A DNA stretch of 64,000 nt from Flammeovirgaceae bacterium (GCA_024638265.1 JAHEKQ010000005.1:21708-85707); one strand, 5' to 3'; numbered from the stretch's first letter, positions 42,243 to 52,024 are shown. The notes: generated from the letters alone by a model not told the origin. Program-made: numbers and translations.

Positions 42243-43163
42243 ATGGCTTTCCTATTTGATTCATTTGAGGGCTGGAAAAAATACCTCGAAGAGAATAACG
42301 TAAAAACTTTTGAGCCCGTCCTCGAGTACGAAGTGACGGAAAAAGGCAATAATCCCACCGAAATCTGGAAGGGGCTAAAAGATGCCATGAAAGTGATGTT
42401 TGAAGCGGTGGAGACCGGACTTTCAGAAGATATGGTTTCCAATTCAGGGATGATCAACAATGGGGCAAAAAAAGTATTTAAATCCCCCATTTCAGTACTA
42501 AACCCCGAATTCCAGAAATTGATTGCCCGGGCACTGGCAGCCAAAGAAGTTAACAGTTGTATGGGACGGGTAGTTGCCGCTCCTACGGCAGGGGCATCCG
42601 GTATCATTCCGGGCGTACTCTATACACTTAGGGAAATCCATGGTATCGACGAGGATACCCTGGCTGAATCGCTGTTAATCTCAGCAGGTATCGGATTGAT
42701 CATTGAGAAAAAAGCCTCACTCGCAGGCGCTGTTGGTGGATGTCAGGCGGAGACTGGTAGTGCCGCAGCCATGGCCTCGGGAGCGCTGGTATATTGCCTG
42801 GGAGGAGATTTTAGCCAGGTTTGCAATGCTGTTGCCGTGACCATTCAGTGTATGCTCGGACTGGTCTGTGACCCTGTGGCTGGCCTCGTGGAAGTACCAT
42901 GTGTGGTTCGCAATGCAAGCGCCGCTGCCATCGCTTTCTCTTCGGCACAAATCGCAATAAGCAGTGTGGATGCGGTAATTCCCGTAGACGAATGTATAGA
43001 AGCGATGGGGGAAGTGGGGATGAGTATGGAGAATCGCTACAAGGAAACCGCCCTGGGAGGCTTAGCGGCTACAAAAACAGGTCAATCCATTAGCAAGAGG
43101 GTCCTGATCGACGATATTGAGATCATCGAGGAGGAAGAGGATCCTAGCGACCAAAAAGCTTAA
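42243..43163 (+). CDS. sdaAA: L-serine ammonia-lyase (iron-sulfur), alpha subunit
   Basis: Deaminates L-serine to pyruvate using a [4Fe-4S] cluster. The 306-residue protein corresponds to the alpha domain, with candidate ligand cysteines in AVGGCQAETG, MLGLVCDPVAG and LVEVPCVVRN. The beta subunit (sdaAB) is not adjacent and must be elsewhere if required. The preceding 80 residues are a variable N-terminal region. ATG start; the last 20 bases overlap the 3' end of the PorP/SprF gene on the opposite strand. Confidence 0.93.
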   Translation: MAFLFDSFEGWKKYLEENNVKTFEPVLEYEVTEKGNNPTEIWKGLKDAMKVMFEAVETGLSEDMVSNSGMINNGAKKVFKSPISVLNPEFQKLIARALAAKEVNSCMGRVVAAPTAGASGIIPGVLYTLREIHGIDEDTLAESLLISAGIGLIIEKKASLAGAVGGCQAETGSAAAMASGALVYCLGGDFSQVCNAVAVTIQCMLGLVCDPVAGLVEVPCVVRNASAAAIAFSSAQIAISSVDAVIPVDECIEAMGEVGMSMENRYKETALGGLAATKTGQSISKRVLIDDIEIIEEEEDPSDQKA

Positions 43164-44313
43164 ATCCCCTGCGATTCGGGCTCTTCCGTCGCCGCTTAAA
43201 GTTTTGACGTCTTCTCTTCTTGGTATTGAATTTCTTCTTTTTCACCTTGGGTAGCTTCTTGTTATTCTGATATCGCCTGCTGGGGGACGCCCTCCGAATC
43301 TTCTTCTGATTGCGCTTGATGGCGCTAGGACTTTTTCTCGCGTTTGGCTTGGACCGTGAGGCACTCGACATGGTTTTCCTGCGGAAGGCCATTGAATTCT
43401 TATAGGCGGCCCGGAACCGGTCTGCATAAACCCTCTCGTTGAAATCATACCTCAATGCCACTTCATGGCTCGCTCCAAGAGCACTGCGATAGTCAGCAGC
43501 CACAATATTATACGAATACCCGAATGTCAGTTTATCTGCGATCTTAAGGCCCGCCATGGCATTTAGTACATTCCCCCTTCGGTAAGCCAGTCCTCCTGTA
43601 ATCATTCCATCATAAGTGTAGTACAAGCCAATATCATAGATCAGGTTGCCTTCCACCGGGCTCAGTTTTCGGAGGTTAAATGTGGGTTCAAGAAGGTCTG
43701 CTCCACGGATGGGTATCATACCCATCACGTAGGCTGAATAAAACTCTGAGAGAATATCCGCACTGTTTTTGGTAAGCTCGAGGTTGGTTGCCAGACGATT
43801 TACTGCGGCCCCTACCTTGACAAACTGGGTCTGGAAGTTTAATCCAAATGAGAAATCGGCCCGGTTCAGCCTTTGAGCCAGCAGGGGATCCTCTGAATTC
43901 CCAATTACCTTGGTGAGATCAAAGCCGATAGTATTATACTCCCCGGAAACCCCCATACTGAGGATATTGTACTTTGAAAAGCTTACGTGATAAGCGAAAG
44001 CCCCACTGAAATAGGTATTTTTTACGAAATTGACAGTCTCAGAGTAGAAGTTGAATCCCACCCCGTATTTGTGACCGCCAAAGGGTGTGTGTGCACTTAT
44101 GAGGCTTGTTGTGGGGGAACCTGCTACCGGAGTGTAAACCTTATTGAAGCCATAGGTAATCGACCCGAACGTATGACCGGCTATGGCGGGATTATATATA
44201 AATGAGTTGGTAAGCTTCTGTGAATATAGGGGTATGTCTTGCGACCGGCCCATCACATTCAGAAGTAGGATAAATCCTAACGAGATAAGGATATGTTTAC
44301 CGATTATTTTCAT
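43144..44313 (-). CDS. PorP/SprF-family outer-membrane protein with polybasic tail
   Basis: A 389-residue protein of the PorP/SprF family associated with type IX secretion and gliding. A signal peptide (about residues 1-24) precedes the family opening PLYSQKLTNSFIYNPAIAG and a beta-barrel to about residue 305. The remaining 80 residues are exceptional: about 36 are Lys or Arg, with runs such as KVKKKKFNTKKRRR and FKRRRKSPNRR. That tail is not part of the usual family model. Its start overlaps the upstream gene by four bases (ATGA), so it is co-translated with the T9SS-substrate gene. In other species such barrels serve as attachment or export partners for neighbouring secreted proteins. Confidence 0.88.
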   Translation of the reverse strand: MKIIGKHILISLGFILLLNVMGRSQDIPLYSQKLTNSFIYNPAIAGHTFGSITYGFNKVYTPVAGSPTTSLISAHTPFGGHKYGVGFNFYSETVNFVKNTYFSGAFAYHVSFSKYNILSMGVSGEYNTIGFDLTKVIGNSEDPLLAQRLNRADFSFGLNFQTQFVKVGAAVNRLATNLELTKNSADILSEFYSAYVMGMIPIRGADLLEPTFNLRKLSPVEGNLIYDIGLYYTYDGMITGGLAYRRGNVLNAMAGLKIADKLTFGYSYNIVAADYRSALGASHEVALRYDFNERVYADRFRAAYKNSMAFRRKTMSSASRSKPNARKSPSAIKRNQKKIRRASPSRRYQNNKKLPKVKKKKFNTKKRRRQNFKRRRKSPNRRGFKLFGR

Positions 44314-45398
44314 TCCCTTATCACGGTTATGGTTTGAGAAATCATTTCACGGTTGGGAATCTTTACGATGCACACGTAGTTTCCTGGCTGGAGAAAATCG
44401 AAGCTGCCATCATAAGGATTAGTAATCGGATCGAAGTTCACAAAATCTGTAGCTTCGTAAACTACGACCCCCCATCGATCCACCAGGATAATTTCATTTT
44501 CCAGTCCGAGGAGTTCCAGGTTTTCAATGAACAGGTAATCATTTATTCCATCCCCGTTAGGTGAGATTATATTGTGGATGGAAAGCTTGACATCCAACTT
44601 GGTTCCCAGGAAGAAAATAGGACCGGTTCCGGCATCCCGGCTTTTTACAATGTCAATGCCCGCGGATCCCCCCAGGCTTTGAACCACATCACGTGTGGGA
44701 TTGGTCTGAAGTACTACTCCGGCCACCTCTCCCTGGAAGAGAGGCTCATCTTCCAGCTGTATTGGCAATGTGACCACCGCACCACTGAAAGCATTCCCTG
44801 TACCATTGGTAGCTAACTCCCAGTACCAATTGGTACTTACTTCTGGAATATCTGGTGGGATATTCGTGACGGCAGGATCCCCTTTTACAGCAGTGATACC
44901 CATTTCTATGTCCGTTTCATTAACCCCTTCAAACACAAAGGGAGCGTAAGTATTATCAGTACTTGCAATCGGATAAGAACGCGTTCCACTTCCCTGCTGC
45001 CAAAACGTTCCCCTGACATGGGAGATATCACTACCGGCAAGAACTTCAGGCCCGGTGTACAAGAGCTTATTTGAACCAGGGTTAATAAATCCATCTTCGA
45101 AAACGATATCACCCGTCACTGTCAGATCCCCTTGTAAGGTCAAATTTGAACCATTACCAATTCCAAGTCCTAGAACACTGAGATTTCCCGACGGTATGAT
45201 CTGCATGTTTCCGCCTGCGAATATGAATACCGTATTACTCAGGCTGGCATCCTGATCAACAATTACATTGCCAGTGGTTTGAACAGTGACACGTATGTTG
45301 CCTCCGAGGCCCAGGTCCGTATTGTTGGCAATACGGAATTGTGCCTGTACAGCGGTGATGTTAATGAGTGATAATATGGTAATAATGAAAATCCGCAT
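44310..45398 (-). CDS. Secreted protein with gliding-motility/T9SS type B C-terminal domain
   Basis: A 362-residue protein. Signal peptide residues 1-19 (INITAVQAQ) are followed by a beta-rich body with beta-helix-like repeats (ITPSG-type turns, e.g. GNLSVLGLGIGNGSNLTLQG). A C-terminal CHU_C-type sorting domain starts near residue 278 with the signature IISPNGDGINDYLFIENLE. This domain directs export across the outer membrane by the type IX secretion system. The gene shares one base with the stop of the giant fibre gene (TAATG) and overlaps the PorP/SprF start, forming a tight three-gene unit. It is a good candidate for a surface adaptor or anchor of the fibre. Confidence 0.85.
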   Translation of the reverse strand: MRIFIITILSLINITAVQAQFRIANNTDLGLGGNIRVTVQTTGNVIVDQDASLSNTVFIFAGGNMQIIPSGNLSVLGLGIGNGSNLTLQGDLTVTGDIVFEDGFINPGSNKLLYTGPEVLAGSDISHVRGTFWQQGSGTRSYPIASTDNTYAPFVFEGVNETDIEMGITAVKGDPAVTNIPPDIPEVSTNWYWELATNGTGNAFSGAVVTLPIQLEDEPLFQGEVAGVVLQTNPTRDVVQSLGGSAGIDIVKSRDAGTGPIFFLGTKLDVKLSIHNIISPNGDGINDYLFIENLELLGLENEIILVDRWGVVVYEATDFVNFDPITNPYDGSFDFLQPGNYVCIVKIPNREMISQTITVIRE

Positions 45399-48300
45399 TA
45401 TTTCTGCTCTTTGCTGATTTCAGACTTGGTGAGCATTGCTTTTATCGCCTCCAATTCTGCCCTCAGAGTTTCAAGTTCAGAAGTGTTTTCTGCGACTTTA
45501 TCATCGTTGTCAGCCACCGAATTCAATTGCTTTTTCAATGACTCTATTTCTGCCTGCTGCTTATCAATGATCTGCTGCTGTTCCTGTATGGCTTTGATGG
45601 CCACGACACTTAAAACTGAATAATTCATTGTGAAAAATCCATCCTGTCCGTTGGTATCTACCAATTCCGGAAACAGATCCTTAACCTCCTGTGAAATCAA
45701 TCCTATTTCGTTCATTTCACTATTATCTTGCGTCTTAAAGTGGTAAGTCCTGGGTCTTAACTTCATGGTATTTTTCAGAACAGGATACAAGTCACCGATA
45801 TTCTTTTTTAATCTGCGATCGGATGAAGGTGTATAATTTCCCGAGGCATCATCAAATTGGCCCCTGAAATTTCCGTTGAATCCGATAATAAGATTACCAC
45901 TTGCCGAGGCAATTCCCTGGTACCAGGATGCCGTGTAATCAGAACGGAAGATTTTAAAAGCATAGGCATCGCTCTGTGCATGGGATGTTATCGTAAGTGA
46001 AGCATTGTGATTTATGCCTGATCCACCATTTTGGGTATCAGGATTCGCTAAAATTCCTACCCCTCCGGCTGAAGAGAAGTAAGTAGTTGCATCATCATTT
46101 TGAATTTCGAATCTATCATTAGATCCAAGATGAATTAATCTTGTTACCACCTGTCCAGAACTATTATTTTCCTCAAAATCAATCCCTGCGTTATTGGTGG
46201 CCGTTTTTCTAAGGTTGAGCCAGGGGAACCCATCCCCTATGGTCAAGTCTCCTCCTTGAATGTTTACCTTATCGGTAAGTGTCTCGGTCCCGATTCCAAC
46301 ACTACCCTCTACCAGCAATCCATTGGCCGGTGCGGTAAAAGTCCCGGAATAACCAGATCCAATTACAGCTGTTCCGTCAACATCCAACGTATTTACAGGG
46401 TTGGTTTCACCCCCTATCCCCGTATTATTGGCCAAAACTATATCACCTACCTGTGAACCCAAATAGAGGTCATCATTAAAGGATTGGATGAATTGCTCAT
46501 AGGTCGCGCCGTCGTAAAAGGAAATATATGGCTGATTGCCTTCAATCCTAATTACTTCAGGAGTCCCGCCAGCATTCACGTGCAATTTTGCATTTGGGTT
46601 AATATCGCCAACACCTAAATCACCATCCCCGTCAATAAATACTCCATTCTCAGGGTTTGCTATCGGATCAGAGGTGGTATAGAATCTATACCCATTATTG
46701 AACCTTGAGGTAAACTGATCTCCTGTTGAAGACGCGGTCAAGCCCGGAGACGATCCACTCCAGTCCCCCATTACGATGGAGCCCAGATGGTTGGACTCCA
46801 CGTAATTACCAATGGCAATACCCCGGTTTCCGGTGATTGTATTTCCGGTTCCAATGGAGATGCCAACAAAACTGCTTAGGTTATTGTCATCCCCAATGGC
46901 AAAACTTCCATTGGTAACAGTATTGCCATTACCCATGGACGCATTAATATCCGTAAATGTGAGTGTGTTGGTATTACCATCTATGGTCGTTGGACCTGTT
47001 AGTGTCCCTCCTAACCTTACATCTGTTCCGGTAAGTGTCAAGCCGTTACTGGCAGACGTTAACGCAGGTGACCATGATAGTATTCCAACACCATCATTGG
47101 TCAAAACACCCGCACTATTGACGCTCGGCCAATCGTATCCTACACCTTTTATAGAATAAATATCACCGCCTGCATCAATCCGTAAATTTCCGCCAGCCGC
47201 GAAAACTCCTGCTATACCAAGGTTAATATTGCCTGTACCATCAATCTGAAAATCAGGTACGGCTGAAACATCTGAACCACGATTAATTTTAAATGTCCCC
47301 GTTGTGCCATCAATACCGGCAATATATCGCTGTCCCACAGCTTCATATATTACGGCACTATTTCCGGTTCCCTGCTGGTTGAGATAGATAAACGGATCAG
47401 TATCTGCGCTATTCTTGAATATCTCCAGTTTTACCGAAGCTGGAGAAGCAGTACCTATTCCCACATTACCGGTATTGGTGAAATTCATTACTTCCACTGG
47501 ACTTCCATTCCCTTCATTGGTTAGCGTCATATTGCCCAGTGCATTTACACTTAACTCAAATTCCCTGGTGGGTTGATTGCCATGGCCAAGGATCATAGTA
47601 GGCAAACCGCTTCCATTGAATGTTTGTACGTGAAGGAAAGATTCAGGAACCAGGCCGGGAGTACCTATTCCTACTCCAATATCCGGTGTGGAAAAGGTCA
47701 ACGGAATACCATTGAGGTCAATATTCGTCGGAGTATTTAAGATCCCTCCCAATTCAATATCCGCTCCGTTTACATTCAATCCGTTATCCGCAGATATGCC
47801 TGAAGGTGTAGCCCAGGAAAGGTTTCCTGAGATGTCTGAGGAAAGTACCTGACCGTCAACAGCGGGAACGTCATTGGGTAAAACCAGGACGTAATCATTG
47901 AGTATATCGGTGTTTGCAATTATCTCTACAAAGTTTGACCGATCGTCATCGAAAAACCTCAGCGGTACAAAAGGTTCAATCTCAATAATTCCGTCAAAAA
48001 ACGTAGTGGTACCATCATTGCGTATAGAACTTTCACCGAAAGTGCCACCCAGTGCGTAAGGAATAAAATTATCACTCAGGTTAGTCTGATCGAATGAACC
48101 ATCAATGGCACTTCGAACTGCAAGTTCCGTCACAGCAGTTTGATCATCGGCAGTTCCCACGGCACGGACTCCTCCATCGGCATCGCTTCTGATCGCATTG
48201 ATCCTGCTTCCCAGTCCGAACTTGAGACCTAAACCATTCTCAACTGTAATATCCACGTTGTCGTCTCTGAGATTGGCATCAGCAAAAGCGGTGCCTGTAC

Positions 48301-51300
48301 CATCCCATCGACTGATATAACCCGAAGTACCGGTTCCGTTAAAGAATGGAGCATTCGGATAAAATGCCAGGTTGCCCCCTGCATCGGTGCCCAGCAATTC
48401 GTTGGTTCCACCAGTCACCCAGGAGGCTATTCCTGAATTATTTGAACCAAGTATGGCCCGGGTTCCTACCCCCAGTCCGGCAATCCTCGTTTCCGAGATC
48501 AAGCCTGTAGTTCCGGCATCATTGATTGCATCTATAATATTGTCGCCCGCTGTGGTCTGTATGGTATTGATCCCGTCTCCATCCATAATCACATCACCAC
48601 TTGTGAACACATTCCGGTAAACGGCGCCATCTCCTACCAGGATTTCGCCAAAATTCGCGGAGGTAACACTCGCATCCGTGAGGTCATCAAGTAAAGTTGG
48701 TAAATTGTCCACCGCAAGATCGATCTCATCGAGGGCAGCCTGTACATCCGTAGCGGCAAGACCCGAGGACAGGTTGTCATAAGGTACTTCAATAGCAGTC
48801 TGGTCATCAGTGCTTATTGAAGTGAGGGGTACGCTAAGTGTCCCGTTAGAATCCGTGATCTCGAGATTTCCGGCATTCACCTGGAATCCGGTATTTACTT
48901 CATTGAGCGGATCGTTATCGGCGTCGTCCACTCCATCTCCCAAAGAAGTCAGGGGTACAGTCAGGGTGCCCCCTGCATCAGTGATCTCAAGATTCCCGGC
49001 ATTAACCTGGAAAACTGTGTTTAATTCGTTAGTGGCATCCCCGTCTCCATCAGTAACAGCAGCAGGCGCCCATGTAGTGCCATTCCATACCAAGGCCTCT
49101 CCACTGGCAGCTCCCAATTGGTTGATGTCCGCCCCGGTAATAGTTCCATCGGTGATATCAGCAGAGGTGATGGTATTGAGGAGGGCAATGACTCCCAATC
49201 CAGTAACTTTTGAAGCATCAACATCATTGATATCGATATCCTGGATAGTACCGTCCAGTATCTTTGCACTGGTTATTGCTCCCGAGACTACGGTAACCGT
49301 ACCATCGTTGGCAAACGTAACATCACCCGATACGGTGACTGCCACATCGGATACACCGTCATTAGTAATCAGTTGCGCATTAGTCAGCGTTACTGTACTT
49401 CCCCCGGTATCTGCGGCCGGAGACCACTGTACTCCATCCCATTTCAGGACTTCACCCGTTGTGGCACCGGATTGTGTGATCTTATCGGGGGCTACATTGG
49501 CAATATCTATGTTGGCAATAGTACCATTGGCAATATCATCTGTAGTTACTGCTCCATCGGTAATTTCAGTGGAGCTTACTGAACTCAACAATGCCAGGGC
49601 ACCAAGCCCCGTTACTTTACCTGCATCTACATCGGCAATGTCGATATCTGTGATACTTCCATCGGCAATTTTTGCAGAATTGACAGCATCATTGTTGATC
49701 GTCACTGTTCCATCATTGGCAAAAGTGATATCGCCTGAGACGGTCACTGCAATGTTGGAAGCTCCGTTATTGGTTAACAGTTGGGCATTATTGATGGTTG
49801 GCAATCCTCCGCCTCCCACATCATCGGTGCCGGCCACCCATTGTGAGCCGTCCCATTTGAGCACCTCGTTAAGTGCAGGGGTCACTACATTCAAATTAGT
49901 GCCTTGTAAGCTGTTGACAGTAAAACTGCCCGTATTATCCATGGATAGATCGCCCTGAACATCAACGGGTATATTACTGGCACCATCATTGGTGACAATC
50001 TGAGCATCGGTGAGGGAAGGCAGACCGCCTGCTCCAACGTCATCAGCGGCCGGGGCCCATTCTGTCCCGTTCCATTTTAGTATCTGCCCATTAGAAGGAG
50101 CTATGGAAGTTAGAGTTCCACTCAAGGTTCCACCAGCATCAGTGACCTGAACTTCATTTCCTACGATTGCGATACCCGTATTGAGTTCATTGGTTGCATC
50201 ACTATCGGCATCATTAATAGAAACGGTTCCTCCTCCATTGGATAAGGTGATGTCCGTTCCGGCCAGGCTCAAAGACTGAAGTTCGTTGGCCGAGTCATTA
50301 TCATTATCGGCCACATCCAGAATAATCCCGGCACCATCCGTGATATCGATGGTCCGGTTCGTACCTGCTGCAACCAGCGAAAGGCTTTGTTGAAGATCGC
50401 TTAGGTCTACGGTATTACCACTTTCGATCGAGAGAATATTAGTTGCCGCCACATAGGTGAGTGTCTGGTCGTCAGAATCCAGAACCGTCGCTGGGGTGGC
50501 CGGTACCCAGGTGGTACCATTCCAACGCAATACCTGCCCGAGGATTGCTCCTTCCTGTAGTAGCTTGGAAGGAGCCAGATCCGATATGTTGGCGTTAGTA
50601 ACCGTCGTCGAAGCAATATCAGCACCGGTGATGGTACCGTCAAATATCTTAGCGGATGTAACCGCATCGTTGGTGATAGTGAATGAGGAACCGGTAAGGC
50701 TGAGGTCACCAGTAACGGTTCCCGCACTGTTAGACACACCATCTCCAATCAGGAGCTGTCCATCATTCAAGGTAGCCACTGAACCACCTCCAATATCATC
50801 TGTTCCTGCTACCCAGGCAGATCCGTTATATTTCAGAACCTGTCCGTTGATGGGAGCTGTGATACTTAAGCTTGTTCCCTGCAGGGCATTGATGGTCGGA
50901 TTGGGAAGCGTTCCATTCAGATCACCTCCGAGTGTTGTCGCATTGGTAATATCATCAGAGGCATCCGTGTCACCGGTATTGGAAATCACATTAGCCCCAT
51001 CAATATTAATCCCGGTTCCTGCTGTATAAGGAGTCCCGGTACCGCTTGGGGTTATAGGCTCCCAGTTGCTGCCATTCCAGGATAACACCTGCCCGTTGGT
51101 AGGTGCTGTTGCGCTTGTGGTGGACCACTGACTTCCATCCCAGGAGTAAAGCTGACCTGCCGTAGTCGGATTGCTTCCTGAAATATTAACTGAATTGCCA
51201 TTACTGATAGTCAATGTATTGCCGCTTATCGTTAAGGTCTGGCTATCTGACCCTCCGCCACTTCCAACGGCGCTCCATGCTGATCCGTTGTAGAGTTGTA

Positions 51301-51550
51301 ACGAATTATCACTGCTCTGAAAAACGATCATCCCGGATTCCGGAGTAGCAATACCGGTTACATTCGTGACCACCGGAAGTATTAAACCCTGTGAGCCATC
51401 CCCATTTAACCAGAGTACAGCTGAAGGTTTGATGGTTTCACTCCCAATAGAGACGGAGTTATTCTGGGCTCTGAGCCCAAACAGACTGAGGAATATGAGT
51501 GCGGCCATAAGCCACCCTCGTTTCCATGAAATTTTAACGGCAGTTTTCAT
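45398..51550 (-). CDS. Giant repetitive surface fibre with YadA-like head repeats and S74 self-cleaving chaperone domain
   Basis: A 2050-residue predicted surface protein. A signal peptide (about residues 1-29, LFLSLFGLRAQ) is followed by a repetitive stalk, residues about 130-830, with eight copies of a VLxWxGxxW motif (e.g. NGQVLKYNGSAWVAGT). These alternate with IxDGTIxxxDI-type repeats. Later come YadA-head-like repeats near residues 1535-1580 (FAIGDDNN, ISIGTGN, IAIGNYV) and three GxVGIGTxxP blocks. The C-terminal 141 residues are an S74 intramolecular chaperone with the self-cleavage site Ser1910-Asp-Arg-Arg-Leu-Lys1915, ending in a coiled coil (QQIIDKQQAEIESLKKQL). I infer a trimer that is cleaved at Ser1910. 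No T9SS sorting domain is present, so export probably depends on its two operon partners. Confidence 0.85.
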   Translation of the reverse strand: MKTAVKISWKRGWLMAALIFLSLFGLRAQNNSVSIGSETIKPSAVLWLNGDGSQGLILPVVTNVTGIATPESGMIVFQSSDNSLQLYNGSAWSAVGSGGGSDSQTLTISGNTLTISNGNSVNISGSNPTTAGQLYSWDGSQWSTTSATAPTNGQVLSWNGSNWEPITPSGTGTPYTAGTGINIDGANVISNTGDTDASDDITNATTLGGDLNGTLPNPTINALQGTSLSITAPINGQVLKYNGSAWVAGTDDIGGGSVATLNDGQLLIGDGVSNSAGTVTGDLSLTGSSFTITNDAVTSAKIFDGTITGADIASTTVTNANISDLAPSKLLQEGAILGQVLRWNGTTWVPATPATVLDSDDQTLTYVAATNILSIESGNTVDLSDLQQSLSLVAAGTNRTIDITDGAGIILDVADNDNDSANELQSLSLAGTDITLSNGGGTVSINDADSDATNELNTGIAIVGNEVQVTDAGGTLSGTLTSIAPSNGQILKWNGTEWAPAADDVGAGGLPSLTDAQIVTNDGASNIPVDVQGDLSMDNTGSFTVNSLQGTNLNVVTPALNEVLKWDGSQWVAGTDDVGGGGLPTINNAQLLTNNGASNIAVTVSGDITFANDGTVTINNDAVNSAKIADGSITDIDIADVDAGKVTGLGALALLSSVSSTEITDGAVTTDDIANGTIANIDIANVAPDKITQSGATTGEVLKWDGVQWSPAADTGGSTVTLTNAQLITNDGVSDVAVTVSGDVTFANDGTVTVVSGAITSAKILDGTIQDIDINDVDASKVTGLGVIALLNTITSADITDGTITGADINQLGAASGEALVWNGTTWAPAAVTDGDGDATNELNTVFQVNAGNLEITDAGGTLTVPLTSLGDGVDDADNDPLNEVNTGFQVNAGNLEITDSNGTLSVPLTSISTDDQTAIEVPYDNLSSGLAATDVQAALDEIDLAVDNLPTLLDDLTDASVTSANFGEILVGDGAVYRNVFTSGDVIMDGDGINTIQTTAGDNIIDAINDAGTTGLISETRIAGLGVGTRAILGSNNSGIASWVTGGTNELLGTDAGGNLAFYPNAPFFNGTGTSGYISRWDGTGTAFADANLRDDNVDITVENGLGLKFGLGSRINAIRSDADGGVRAVGTADDQTAVTELAVRSAIDGSFDQTNLSDNFIPYALGGTFGESSIRNDGTTTFFDGIIEIEPFVPLRFFDDDRSNFVEIIANTDILNDYVLVLPNDVPAVDGQVLSSDISGNLSWATPSGISADNGLNVNGADIELGGILNTPTNIDLNGIPLTFSTPDIGVGIGTPGLVPESFLHVQTFNGSGLPTMILGHGNQPTREFELSVNALGNMTLTNEGNGSPVEVMNFTNTGNVGIGTASPASVKLEIFKNSADTDPFIYLNQQGTGNSAVIYEAVGQRYIAGIDGTTGTFKINRGSDVSAVPDFQIDGTGNINLGIAGVFAAGGNLRIDAGGDIYSIKGVGYDWPSVNSAGVLTNDGVGILSWSPALTSASNGLTLTGTDVRLGGTLTGPTTIDGNTNTLTFTDINASMGNGNTVTNGSFAIGDDNNLSSFVGISIGTGNTITGNRGIAIGNYVESNHLGSIVMGDWSGSSPGLTASSTGDQFTSRFNNGYRFYTTSDPIANPENGVFIDGDGDLGVGDINPNAKLHVNAGGTPEVIRIEGNQPYISFYDGATYEQFIQSFNDDLYLGSQVGDIVLANNTGIGGETNPVNTLDVDGTAVIGSGYSGTFTAPANGLLVEGSVGIGTETLTDKVNIQGGDLTIGDGFPWLNLRKTATNNAGIDFEENNSSGQVVTRLIHLGSNDRFEIQNDDATTYFSSAGGVGILANPDTQNGGSGINHNASLTITSHAQSDAYAFKIFRSDYTASWYQGIASASGNLIIGFNGNFRGQFDDASGNYTPSSDRRLKKNIGDLYPVLKNTMKLRPRTYHFKTQDNSEMNEIGLISQEVKDLFPELVDTNGQDGFFTMNYSVLSVVAIKAIQEQQQIIDKQQAEIESLKKQLNSVADNDDKVAENTSELETLRAELEAIKAMLTKSEISKEQK

Positions 51551-52024
51551 GTCAGTGATTTTTAGTCTAATTCGCCAAAAGCAGAATCGGCGGGAACAAC
51601 GAATTTAATCATAATCGATAATTTGCCCACGCTATGATTGAAAATTTGAAGCTTTAATATATATATGTGTTTTCAGCGCAAAAGGTAATTGAAATTGCTG
51701 AATTTCATTCGCAGAATATTTTCCTGATTTTTTCGATGCGGGTATGATGCCCTAAAATTATTGCCAAATCCCTCGCGCAACCTGCCTTTGGATCAGGATT
51801 AAAACGATTTCAATGATGATGCAAATGTAATGACAGTCATATAAAACGCCTCACTGACAGAATATCCTTCAAGAATGGTGTATCCTAAAGAGTCCAAGCG
51901 CAATCCACCATTTCCTTAATTCTCTCAAAATGCATTTAAAAGTGAATAGAGACTGAAATCTGCCAGAAATTGGTATTTTTTTTCCAATTTAGAAATGTAA
52001 TTCAAGGTCTAGTAGACAGAGAAT
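51551..52024 (+). other. 474-base gene-free region between divergent fibre operon and LETM1-related gene
   Basis: AT-rich, with no ORF I would call. On the minus strand TACATTTG (51829-51822) fits the -7 consensus and could serve the fibre operon, giving a leader of about 265 bases. Near the plus-strand gene an inverted repeat AAATTGG (51967-51973) and CCAATTT (51984-51990) flanks a T-rich loop, 35 bases before the ATG. I see no tRNA, small RNA with a clear terminator, or mobile-element end. Confidence 0.5.

Noticed and set aside
48810..49958. A 382-codon open frame on the plus strand inside the fibre gene
   Set aside because: It is antisense to the repetitive fibre gene, its sequence mirrors those repeats, and no family features are visible.
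43144..51550. Prophage or tail-fibre remnant
   Set aside because: The S74 domain is phage-like, but no capsid, portal, terminase, integrase or lysis gene is nearby, and the neighbours are T9SS-associated host families.
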